From Bdellovibrio sp. 22V (GTDB taxonomy: Bacteria > Bdellovibrionota > Bdellovibrionia > Bdellovibrionales > Bdellovibrionaceae): a stretch of DNA of 64,000 nt. Positions 40,972-49,556 of this stretch are shown here, in pieces; the first letter of the stretch is position 1, and each line of letters begins with the position of its first letter. The stretch spans positions 1,178,001 through 1,242,000 of the forward strand of contig NZ_CP125854.1 in assembly GCF_030169785.1 (NCBI RefSeq), read 5' to 3'. Under the pieces are notes generated by a model. It made no database searches. It saw only the letters and a program-made list of their open reading frames with translations, and was not told the DNA's origin. The translations under genes were made by a program, and so were the position numbers.

Positions 40972-41925
40972 ATGAAACCATTGTTATATACTGCGAGAGC
41001 AGTTGCGGTCCTTTTTTTAGGAAGTATGACGGTACTTTCTTTTCAAAACTGTTCACCGCAACAGTTTGCGCCATCTGATGTGGCGTCATTGAAATCTCAA
41101 GGCGCTTCAGGTCGTTTTGGGACATCAAACGATGACCCGTCTATGGGCGGTCCTGCGATGCAACTCACGGATAATTCAATCAGTAACGGTTCTATGGTGC
41201 TAAGAATTACGCAGACACTTATGAATGCTGAAACGGGAGTGAGAGCCTGCACAGTTCTCGCGACCCAAGCAATGCGCTACTGTACAAGTGATTCTGAATT
41301 TCGTGTCATAGGTGGATCCGGCGATTCGTGGCGATACAATAATGTCACACACTCTTATAGCGCGGACTTTAGCGTCGAGGGAGCGGGATGGCCTCACGCT
41401 GAATACATCACCCGTTACATCGCGAGTAATGGTGAGAGATATGAGTTCCGTTTTACGCCCAGAATCGTTCAGTCGAATCAACCGGCACCAGCTCCAGCAC
41501 CGTCGGCGCCTGCTCCAGCACCCGCACCTGCGCCAGCTCCCTCGACGGGTTCTGGTTCAGGATCAACGGATATTTCTGGTGGAGGAGACTGGCCATTGCA
41601 CTTCTATGATTACTCAACGAGCGATGGCACGAAAGTGCTTCGTGTGACTCAACGTTTTGTCGGAGCCAAAAAATACGCGGGCAGTCCTGTTCTGCGCGGT
41701 TGTACGGTGACCGCGGCTCAATCGGGAACTTACTGCATAAATGATTCTGAGTTCCGTGTCATTGGTGGCGCTGGTGATACATGGAAATACGACGCAGCGA
41801 CAGATACATATTCAGTGGATATGGATGTCTCAGCATATAACTGGCCGCAAACGGTTTACTTCACTCGCTATATTTTTGCGAATGGAAGTCGCGGCGAGTT
41901 TTCATGGGCGCCAAGAAAAAGATAG
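40972..41925 (+). CDS. Lipoprotein with two tandem homologous domains joined by a Pro-Ala linker
   Basis: 317 residues, strong GGGGG site. The lipobox is LSFQNC. Two ~95-residue domains are clear duplicates: 'MVLRITQTLM... RACTVLATQAMRYCTSDSEFRVIGGSGDSWRYN... WPHAEYITRYIASNGERYEF' and 'KVLRVTQRFV... RGCTVTAAQSGTYCINDSEFRVIGGAGDTWKYD... WPQTVYFTRYIFANGSRGEF', each with one Cys pair. Between them is a (PA)n linker of about 30 residues and a Gly/Ser stretch. This is a surface-displayed bead-on-string design. The domain is unknown to me. It has a palindrome upstream and a terminator at 41949. Confidence 0.82.
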   Translation: MKPLLYTARAVAVLFLGSMTVLSFQNCSPQQFAPSDVASLKSQGASGRFGTSNDDPSMGGPAMQLTDNSISNGSMVLRITQTLMNAETGVRACTVLATQAMRYCTSDSEFRVIGGSGDSWRYNNVTHSYSADFSVEGAGWPHAEYITRYIASNGERYEFRFTPRIVQSNQPAPAPAPSAPAPAPAPAPAPSTGSGSGSTDISGGGDWPLHFYDYSTSDGTKVLRVTQRFVGAKKYAGSPVLRGCTVTAAQSGTYCINDSEFRVIGGAGDTWKYDAATDTYSVDMDVSAYNWPQTVYFTRYIFANGSRGEFSWAPRKR

Positions 41926-41948
41926 AACTCTAAGTTAAGGTTTATTTT

Positions 41949-41987
41949 AAAAGGTCCCTGCAGAATTGTGGGGACCTTTTCCTATTT
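41949..41987. terminator. Terminator after the AP-linker lipoprotein
   Basis: AAAAGGTCCC / GGGACCTTTT perfect ten-base stem, twelve-base loop, followed by CCTATTTTT. Confidence 0.85.
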
Positions 41988-42014
41988 TTATCAACGCATT
42001 CGTCATCAGAAAAC

Positions 42015-42033
42015 ATTCTGAATAAAACAGAAC
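42015..42033. promoter_or_regulatory. Palindrome ATTCT-N9-AGAAC, copy 9 (before the fibre operon)
   Basis: Nine of ten half-site bases; spacer GAATAAAAC, then AATATCAAAG. It lies 88 bases before the small lipoprotein that heads the fibre and NHL genes. Confidence 0.75.
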
Positions 42034-42120
42034 AATATCAAAGACGAAAGGGTCAAGAAGTGGTGAAGCTCAGTCGATAAAGTATATGAGTTTTCTTTTG
42101 GGAGCGGATCGTGAGGGACG

Positions 42121-42381
42121 ATGAAGAAAAGTCATTTTAAAATTATCATTTGCTCTTCTTTACTGTGGTTGTCAGCGTGTTCTTTCGAAGCCAGTATTTC
42201 GGGGCTTGAAAGTGAAATAAATCCTTCTTTGGATTCCTTGCAGCGTAAACAGCCTGATTTTGTTTCCGGTGAAGTTGTGACGACTTCAAGTGGTGTCGTT
42301 ATCACGGGGACTTTTGGGGAGATTTCCGAAACTAAAAAAGTATCCTCTGAGATTACGATCCAAGGGGCCTTTTATGAATAA
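42121..42381 (+). CDS. Small lipoprotein heading the fibre operon
   Basis: 86 residues, GAGGGACG site, lipobox LSAC-S after a hydrophobic helix (IIICSSLLWLSAC). The short mature part is Ser/Glu/Thr-rich, with a possible beta-hairpin (VVTTSSGVVITGTFGEISE). Its stop overlaps the start of the fibre gene by eight bases, so it is coupled and could be the anchor or assembly factor of the fibre. This is inference from position only. Confidence 0.8.
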   Translation: MKKSHFKIIICSSLLWLSACSFEASISGLESEINPSLDSLQRKQPDFVSGEVVTTSSGVVITGTFGEISETKKVSSEITIQGAFYE

Positions 42382-45208
42382 GATCTTTGTTGTTTTCTTG
42401 ACCATCAGTTTGTTCACTACCGGAGTTTCCGCACAAACTCATAAAGGAATTAATTTTCAAGGGGTAATAAAAGTCGGGACTGAGTATCCCACACGATCGG
42501 GTATTACAATCAACGCACGCATCCTTTCATCAACGGGTTGTATTTTGCGTGAAGAAAGTTTTAGCGGCGTTAACATTTCGAACGGATATATCAATATACC
42601 CATCGGCAAGGGGAGTGTTGGAGGTTACGATCCTGGATTGACTCTGGCGCAGGTCATGGACAATTCAAAGATTATCGCAAATGGTCCCTCTCGTCCTGCG
42701 GGATTGGTGTGTTTGGATTCTGACGGAGTTGTGGATGGAAGTGTCACCTCGTTTGATCCGTCTCTTTCTGACGGGGTTAGAAAATTTCGCTTAAGTCTGG
42801 TGTTGGACAGTATTCCGGTAGTTGCTGATTTCAATATGAGATCTGTGGCTTACGCCGTGAATTCCGAAACAGTCAACGGCAAAAAAGACACCGACTTTGT
42901 AAACATCAATTCAGCGCAAGGTGTTTCGCAAGCGAATGTTGAGAGTATTTTCAGTCGTTTTACTCAACTGGATTCGATTTTAAATAATTTCAATCTTGCC
43001 GGTACGACGGCGGGAATTAATATCACAGGGAATGCGGCAACAGCGACGACGGCAACAACGGCGACCACAGCAACAAACGTGAGTGGTGTGGTCGCGCTTG
43101 CTAATGGTGGTACCGGAGCAAGCACGGCGGCGGCGGCCAGAACGAATTTAGGCTTGGGTGCTTTAGCGACCTTGAATCCCACAGGAACGGCCGACAATAC
43201 GACATTCTTACGTGGAGATGGAACTTGGACGGCTGTGAATGGCGGAGATATCGCTGGTTTGGGAATGGCGGCGACAAAGGATGCCGGAACCAATGCTGGC
43301 AATGTCTTACTGTTGGCAAATTCCAATCAGCTTCCGGCATTGGACGGCAGTTTATTAACGAACGTCGTGGGAACAGATAATACAAAGCTGCCTTTGTCAG
43401 GTGGAACAATGAGCGGAGCCATTAATATGGGTGGCAGTGACATTCTTAATATCGGGCACTTGACGATGGCTGCGCAGAAAACTTTGCGTTTGGGAACTTA
43501 TACAAACGGGCAGCAGGCTTCGCTCGTAGCTACTTTGGATTCGTCCTATAAAGGAACGACTTGGTACAACAGCGAAACAAATAAGATGATGTATTGGGAT
43601 GGGGCCTCTGCGCTTGCTCTGGGAAATGGAACAGGGAATGTGTCTTCGGTAACGGGAAATGCACCAATAGTTGTCGATAATACTTTGCCTGCGATGCCTG
43701 TCATCAGTTTAGGAAATGTGGATGCCAGTAAAATCGCAACAGGAACATTGGCCCCCGCCCGCTTAGGAAACGGCACGGCGGATAGTACAAAATATTTAGC
43801 GGGAGATGGAAATTGGACGGCGTTTCCAAGCACCTTGTCTCCTTCAAGTGTTTTTGCGGGTGATGTGAGCGGTACTTCCGCAACGATGAGTGTCGATAAG
43901 ATTAAAGGTAAAACCGTATCACCTGTGGCGTACTCGGCGGGACAAGTTCTGCGTTATGATGGTACGAATTGGGTGAATGCCGCAATTAATGCAGCGACGG
44001 ATCTTACGGGAGCTCTTGCTGTTGGTAATGGCGGTACAGGGGCGACGACCGCTGCCGGAGCAAGAACAAATTTGGGATTAGGATCTGCGGCGACAGTCGA
44101 TGCAGGATCGGCGGCGGGGAATGTTCCTCTTTTAGGTATTGGTGGTTTAGTCGCAAATAAAATTTGTACTTCTGACGGTACAGCGAGTGGAATTATTTGT
44201 AGCACGACGATGCCGGCAAGTTCGCAGTGGAGCACCTCAGGAGCAAATATTTACTACAATAGTGGCAACGTGGGTATTGGCACCAGTGCGCCGGAAAACA
44301 TCCTTGATGTTCGCGGAGCACTCTCCATCGGTACGCTGAACAAGAACGTGACAAATACGAATGCCCAGATTCATTTAAAATCTTCCAGCAACCCGCACCT
44401 TCTCCTCGAGAAAGTCGGTTTGACCGTCGCGGGTTTTTCAATCGACGATAGCAAAAACATGCTTATTGCCTCTGAAAGTGGAGGCATAACTTTCCGTACA
44501 GGCGTTGTCAACTCAAGCAATTTTACTACGACAGGAACCGAACGCATGCGCATCGACTTGTCGGGTAACGTCGGTATTGGAACCGCGACGCCGTCGTATC
44601 CGCTGGATGTGAGAAGTTCTACGGTGACCGCCAATTTTGTTTCCTCTAGTACGAGCAACCCGGCGTCTCTTCGAGTGGGTAACGGACTAAGTCCGGCGGT
44701 GCTGGGCATTGAAAATGCTGCTGGCGCCTCTTTGTTTGCAGATACAGCCCCCTTGGCAACGGTCGTCGGCTCCAACAACGCGAGCGCTTTACAGCTGGTC
44801 ACGAGTGGTCTTGCGCGAGTGAGCGTATTGGGAACTGGGGCGGTCGGTATCGCAACAAGTACTCCTCGTTCAGCTTTGGATGTCAGCGGGACCATCTTGA
44901 CGAAACCTGCGGCCGACACCGGTGTCGCGAGCACGATAGATTTTTCCTCCGGAAATTTAAAATACACAACACGAGATTGTGGTTCGTATCAGTTTAATAA
45001 TTTGCAAGATGGCGGTCAGTATTCGTTCGCTGTTCAAGGAACGAACTCGGCCTTGTGTGACTTCACGGCTTTTAGTGACAATGGAATAACTCCCTTGACG
45101 GTGCATCTGCCGCCGAATCATACAACAACGACATCAGGCAAACATACGCTATATTCGTTGATGGTGATGGGAACGCATGTATATGTGGCTTGGGTCTCAG
45201 GGTACTAA
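42374..45208 (+). CDS. Long fibre protein of phage-tail-fibre / MAT type (fibre 1)
   Basis: 944 residues from ATG at 42374, overlapping the lipoprotein gene. Signal peptide MNKIFVVFLTISLFTTGVSA-Q. A globular N-terminal domain (about 20-200) is followed by triple-beta-type fibre repeats: 'VALANGGTGASTAAAARTNLGLGALATL', 'NTTFLRGDGTWTA', 'ALAVGNGGTGATTAAGARTNLGLGSAA', then 'NVGIGTSAPENILDVRG' and 'NVGIGTATPSYPLDVRS' heads and a small C-terminal domain (about 860-944) ending HVYVAWVSGY. No Peptidase_S74 motif at the end, unlike fibre 2. Such mosaic trimeric fibres are known prey-contact proteins of Bdellovibrio (MAT family). An ~85-residue block is nearly identical to fibre 2. Confidence 0.85.
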   Translation: MNKIFVVFLTISLFTTGVSAQTHKGINFQGVIKVGTEYPTRSGITINARILSSTGCILREESFSGVNISNGYINIPIGKGSVGGYDPGLTLAQVMDNSKIIANGPSRPAGLVCLDSDGVVDGSVTSFDPSLSDGVRKFRLSLVLDSIPVVADFNMRSVAYAVNSETVNGKKDTDFVNINSAQGVSQANVESIFSRFTQLDSILNNFNLAGTTAGINITGNAATATTATTATTATNVSGVVALANGGTGASTAAAARTNLGLGALATLNPTGTADNTTFLRGDGTWTAVNGGDIAGLGMAATKDAGTNAGNVLLLANSNQLPALDGSLLTNVVGTDNTKLPLSGGTMSGAINMGGSDILNIGHLTMAAQKTLRLGTYTNGQQASLVATLDSSYKGTTWYNSETNKMMYWDGASALALGNGTGNVSSVTGNAPIVVDNTLPAMPVISLGNVDASKIATGTLAPARLGNGTADSTKYLAGDGNWTAFPSTLSPSSVFAGDVSGTSATMSVDKIKGKTVSPVAYSAGQVLRYDGTNWVNAAINAATDLTGALAVGNGGTGATTAAGARTNLGLGSAATVDAGSAAGNVPLLGIGGLVANKICTSDGTASGIICSTTMPASSQWSTSGANIYYNSGNVGIGTSAPENILDVRGALSIGTLNKNVTNTNAQIHLKSSSNPHLLLEKVGLTVAGFSIDDSKNMLIASESGGITFRTGVVNSSNFTTTGTERMRIDLSGNVGIGTATPSYPLDVRSSTVTANFVSSSTSNPASLRVGNGLSPAVLGIENAAGASLFADTAPLATVVGSNNASALQLVTSGLARVSVLGTGAVGIATSTPRSALDVSGTILTKPAADTGVASTIDFSSGNLKYTTRDCGSYQFNNLQDGGQYSFAVQGTNSALCDFTAFSDNGITPLTVHLPPNHTTTTSGKHTLYSLMVMGTHVYVAWVSGY

Positions 45209-45209
45209 T

Positions 45210-47294
45210 ATGATTTACAACCGCACACGACGCCTTCGCATTCTAATCTTATGCTTTCTTTTTAGCTGCGTGAGTTTTAGTCCGGAAGTCCAAGCGCAGT
45301 TTTTCAATGCAGCTATATTTCAACAGCTCAACAGTTTGAGGTTGTTGGCGGGTCCCGCCGGGGGACGAGGCTTCAGAGATGGGACTGGGTCTAATGCCAG
45401 ATTTAATTGGCCTATCGGAATAGCCGTTGATAGCGGCGGAAATATTTATGTGGCAGATCGAGCTAATCACGTCATCCGTAAGATCACACCGGGCGGAGTT
45501 GTAACGACGCTGGCAGGAAAGGCGGGCGTCTCAGGCAGCGCGGATGGCGCTGGCTCCGCAGCAAGGTTTAATGCACCACGGGGAATTGCCATTGACAGTG
45601 GTGGAACTCTTTATGTGTCGGATTGGTCTAACCACACGATTCGTAAAATAACATCTGCCGGAGTTGTGACGACTTTTGCGGGCTTAGCTGGAAACGCTGG
45701 CAGTACGGATGGCACAGGTTCTACTGCAAGGTTCAATGGGCCCCAGGGGATCGCTTTAGATTCTAGCGGGAATGTATATGTGTCTGCATCCAACGCGATT
45801 CGAAAAATAACATCCGGCGGAGCTGTAACGACCTTAGCGGGTTCATCGGGGATTTCGGGGTTTGCGGATGGAACGGGTTCTGCGGCGAGGTTTAATTTCC
45901 TTGATGGAATCGCCGTTGATAGTGGCGGCAATCTGTATGTGGCTGATAAATGGAATCATGTCATACGAAAGGTGACTCCCGGAGGCGTTGTAACAACGTT
46001 TGCAGGTTCCGCGGGAGTTTCAGGCAGTTTGGATGGTACGGGCTCAGCCGCAAGATTTTACAATCCACAAGGAATTTCTGTCGATGGCAGTGGGAATCTA
46101 TTTGTAACGGATAGTAGTAACAGCACGATTCGCAAAATAACCTCCGCTGGAGTTGTCACGACGATGGCAGGTCTGGCTGGAAGTGCAGATAGTACGGACG
46201 GTACAGGTTTCGCAGCAAGGTTTTCTGCGGCAAATGGAATTGCCGTGGATGGCAGTGGAAATATATTTGTGGCTGACGAGGGCAACCACACGATTCGTAA
46301 AATCACTTCGGGCGGTGTCGTGACGACCCTCGCCGGATTAGCGGGAGGAGCTGGCAGTGCTGACGATACAGGTTCGGCAGCAAGGTTTAATGCACCCGTG
46401 GGAATGGCTATGGACAGTGGTGGAAATATTTATGTGGCTGATAGAGGAAATCATGTAATAAGAAAAATAACATCGGCCGGAGAAGTCACAACGCTCGCCG
46501 GATTATCCGGGACTTGGGGAACCACGAACGGGACGGGGTCCGGCGCCAGATTTAGTTCCCCCTATGGCGTGGCCGTTGATAGCAGTGGAAATCTTTTTGT
46601 AACGGACAGCAGTAACCACACAATTCGTAAAATAACTTCCGCTGGTGTTGTGACGACGATTGCAGGTCTGGCTGGGAGTATAGGCTATGCGGACGGAGCG
46701 GGCTCGAGTGCGAGATTTTTTTATCCCGATGGCGTTGCTGTAGATAATAGCGGGAACATTTATGTGGCAGATACTTATTCTCACACAATACGCAAAATAA
46801 CCTCAGATGGAGTCGTGACGACCCTTGCAGGTTTGGGGGGAAACCCTGGCAGTACGGATGGAACAGGTGCCGCGGCAAGGTTTAATTATCCTACCGGAGT
46901 TGCAGTAGATAACGCGGGAAATGTGTACGTAGCGGATAGAGACAATCATGTGATTCGCAAAATAACCTCAGGTGGAGTGGTCACTACTATAGCAGGTTTG
47001 GCGGGAAGCTCTGGCGCTGCTGATGGAACTGGGCCTGCGGCACGGTTTAATAGTCCTTCTGGAATTGCAATCGATAGCGGTGGAAATATTTTTGTGGCGG
47101 ATACATACAACTACATGGTCCGAAAAATCACTCCCGCCGGACTTGTTACAACAGTCGTCGGGAAAGCGGGGGACTTTGGAAACTATACTGATTTTTTGCC
47201 TGCGAGTTTAGGTTCTTGTAGAGGACTGGTAATTCGAGAAGGTCGAATTTTTATTTCATCCGAAAATGCCATTTTCTATTCCACGGGCCCATAA
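45210..47294 (+). CDS. Secreted NHL-repeat beta-propeller protein (11 repeats)
   Basis: 694 residues starting two bases after the fibre 1 stop (ATG at 45210, AGGGT upstream). N-terminal hydrophobic helix ([22 protein letters not shown]). Then eleven NHL repeats of about 56 residues, each with '[42 protein letters not shown]' logic and '[12 protein letters not shown]' linkers. Eleven blades is more than one six- or seven-blade propeller, so probably two propellers or an open solenoid. Role likely protein or glycan binding at the surface, together with fibre 1 in one operon. Confidence 0.9.
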   Translation: [694 protein letters not shown]

Positions 47295-47312
47295 GGGGCC
47301 CCGCGAGGAATC

Positions 47313-49283
47313 TTACGGGCGAGGGAAGTACCGGGCCCACGATCTCTTTTGATTATTCAGTTTATTGACTAAAATCACATCTAAGCCGCGGGCTCGGTAG
47401 ACGGCGAGGGCGGCCATCGGGATTTTGAAGCTCACGGCTTTTGTGCCATCCTCGCGAGATCTCACTAAGAGTAAATCTTGCGCGGTGATGCGGGGAGCGT
47501 AGGCATAATTTTGCGGGTCTCTGACGTACACTTCGTAGTCTGCTGTAAGTGCCGTTACAATCACCCAAAGGCAAAGATTATCGCTGCAACCGGTGCCTTG
47601 GCTAATAATCTGCGGATCCGGTGGAGGCGCTGAGGAAGAGTTTGAGGAAGAATCACCATTGGTGATCAGCTGCCAATGGTTCGGCTGGTTGAGCGTTGCC
47701 TGCGTTGTCGTTAAACCGTTGCACAGATTCGTAAAATGATCTGCCGTGAAATCTAAAGCCCAAGGACCGTTACATCTTTTCGTCAGTGCGACTGTTCCAT
47801 TGGGATAATAAATCGTCACCGCTTGTCCTCCTGTGCGAGAAAGACAAAGCTCTCCGATTCTGCACGAGATGTTTCCGGTTCTATTCGTAAAATTGACAAA
47901 TCGACTTGAGTTGGCGGTTTGTGAAAGAGAGGCGTTGATCGCATTAAACCAACGCTTTGCCATTTCTTTTTGTCCCGCATAGGAGAAGTGCACGCAAGCG
48001 CCGACTTCGCCCGGATAACGATATCCTTCTTTCAAATCATCAGACTCGGGTCCCTGATAAATGTTGTTCATTCCCCATAAAGCCTGCTGACTTGCTCTTA
48101 AAAGTTGCGAATTGAAAGGTTTTGTTTGCGTAATGCCGATGCAGTTAGGTGTTTCTACTTCGCGACTGAATGTCGTGCGCGCCACAACCCATTTTAGATT
48201 CATTCCTAAATCCGTATCCAAAGAGTTTTTCAGTTGCATGAAGCGCGCTGTATAAAGAACCGGAGCGCAAGTGCCCAGGGAGCTCGGCTCGCACTCATTT
48301 TCGTAAAGATCGGCTTCGCCTTGATGCCAAAGAATCATCTTGAAGCCGCCGCTTTTTTCGAGAAGGTATTTCGCCGCAAAAAGCAAGCGCGTGTACGGAT
48401 AATAGTCTTTGTAGACCCAATCAATGCTGGCGCCTGAGTTGAAGGGGGCCGCTCCCGGTTGCCATTGAGAAACTGAGGTTCCACCAATCGCTGTATTTAA
48501 AAAGGCCACGGGGACGCCTTGGCTTTGCACCAGATAGTCACCGAGCTCAGGCCAGTTAGAGCCCTGACCTTTCCCATTTAACATTCTTGTTGGAGTTACC
48601 GTGGCATAAGGGAGTGGATCCGCGGCCTGTGCCCATGTGTGGGTCTCTGGGTCCGTCATGACGACAAGAGAGCTTTTCGCTGCCGTTTTAACTTCGGCGT
48701 GTTGAGCGGCATTGGATTGACCAGCGATGAGATAAATATCACCGACACCAAAAGCCGAAACTCTTGATTTATACATCGTTCTTTGGGAGTCATCGACTTG
48801 TGTCAGCTCTAACAAATACCATCCTCCAGCCCGAAGAGCGAAAGGCAGCTGAAGTTCACTTGCAGAATCCGTCGTCGAGTAAGTTCTGTCTATAAGTGTC
48901 GCGGAAGGAGACTTTACGACGACGGTAACCCAGCGAATATTTGCGGAAGCTTTTTTAAACTTCAAAGGAACAATGACGGCGTTGTCATAAACGGAACCGT
49001 TTAAATTGACGGAACTCTGTCTTTGGAAAACCTGTTTGTTGCGAACATTTAGAATCAGATCATCTGCATAGCGGTACTCATAAGAGGCCGCCTGATAAGG
49101 TGTGGTGGTGTCTGCGGCTTCATTGCGAAGTCCTTGAAGGCCTTCATTAGGAAGTGAAGAAAAACTGCTCGCGTTGAGGGATTCTCGGAGTTGGAATCCT
49201 CCGCCACAGTTTTGGAAAATCGGCAGAATAGTGATTGATAGAATGAACAATAGAAAAAATCGATTGCAGCTCTGGAAATTCAC
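47313..49283 (-). CDS. Lipoprotein SASA-type carbohydrate esterase (SGNH fold)
   Basis: 656 residues from GTG at 49283 (AAGGGG six bases upstream; lipobox LPIFQNC-G). An upstream start at 49370 would give a long cytosolic leader. An Ig-like N-terminal part (about 70-190) precedes a sialate O-acetylesterase-like SGNH hydrolase: 'IYLIAGQSNAAQ' (catalytic Ser), 'NTAIGGTSVSQW', 'MILWHQGEAD' and catalytic His in 'CVHFSYAGQKEMAK'. The Asp before that His (DxxH) is not present (ACVH), which may weaken the triad. A C-terminal disulfide-rich region (about 470-560) and a final beta domain follow. Probably a deacetylase of surface glycans, possibly prey wall or LPS sugars. Divergent from kinase 2; shares the palindrome at 49385. 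Confidence 0.85.
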   Translation of the reverse strand: MNFQSCNRFFLLFILSITILPIFQNCGGGFQLRESLNASSFSSLPNEGLQGLRNEAADTTTPYQAASYEYRYADDLILNVRNKQVFQRQSSVNLNGSVYDNAVIVPLKFKKASANIRWVTVVVKSPSATLIDRTYSTTDSASELQLPFALRAGGWYLLELTQVDDSQRTMYKSRVSAFGVGDIYLIAGQSNAAQHAEVKTAAKSSLVVMTDPETHTWAQAADPLPYATVTPTRMLNGKGQGSNWPELGDYLVQSQGVPVAFLNTAIGGTSVSQWQPGAAPFNSGASIDWVYKDYYPYTRLLFAAKYLLEKSGGFKMILWHQGEADLYENECEPSSLGTCAPVLYTARFMQLKNSLDTDLGMNLKWVVARTTFSREVETPNCIGITQTKPFNSQLLRASQQALWGMNNIYQGPESDDLKEGYRYPGEVGACVHFSYAGQKEMAKRWFNAINASLSQTANSSRFVNFTNRTGNISCRIGELCLSRTGGQAVTIYYPNGTVALTKRCNGPWALDFTADHFTNLCNGLTTTQATLNQPNHWQLITNGDSSSNSSSAPPPDPQIISQGTGCSDNLCLWVIVTALTADYEVYVRDPQNYAYAPRITAQDLLLVRSREDGTKAVSFKIPMAALAVYRARGLDVILVNKLNNQKRSWARYFPRP

Positions 49284-49384
49284 AAAGATCCCCTTCCCCA
49301 AAAAGGATTCTCTATTGTTCGGTACGATGATCCGAAAAGTTGACGTGAAGGACGTATCGTTTTTGGTCAATCGAAAGGATTAAT

Positions 49385-49403
49385 GTTCTAAAAAATTTAG
49401 AAC
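49385..49403. promoter_or_regulatory. Palindrome GTTCT-N9-AGAAC, copy 10 (between esterase and kinase 2)
   Basis: Perfect half sites in an extended perfect palindrome ATGTTCT...AGAACAT; spacer AAAAAATTT. It stands in the divergent gap between the esterase (minus, 101 bases) and kinase 2 (plus, 153 bases). Confidence 0.8.
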
Positions 49404-49556
49404 ATTTTTGACTCATTTGTGGGCTATTTTAAGTATAACGAGACGTCGTGTTCTGTTTTTTGTTCCGGATTTCTAAGGTTCAAAATGGCGTGGATTTTTG
49501 AATTTCAGCGCACGCGAAAGACAGCTAAAATAAAGAGACAGGAAAGTAAGAACGAA

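Noticed and set aside
45300-47250. Regularly spaced similar DNA units, superficially like a CRISPR array or minisatellite
   Set aside because: They are the ~170-base codon repeats of the NHL propeller gene; the units are not identical, have no short direct repeats with unique spacers, and the frame is open throughout.
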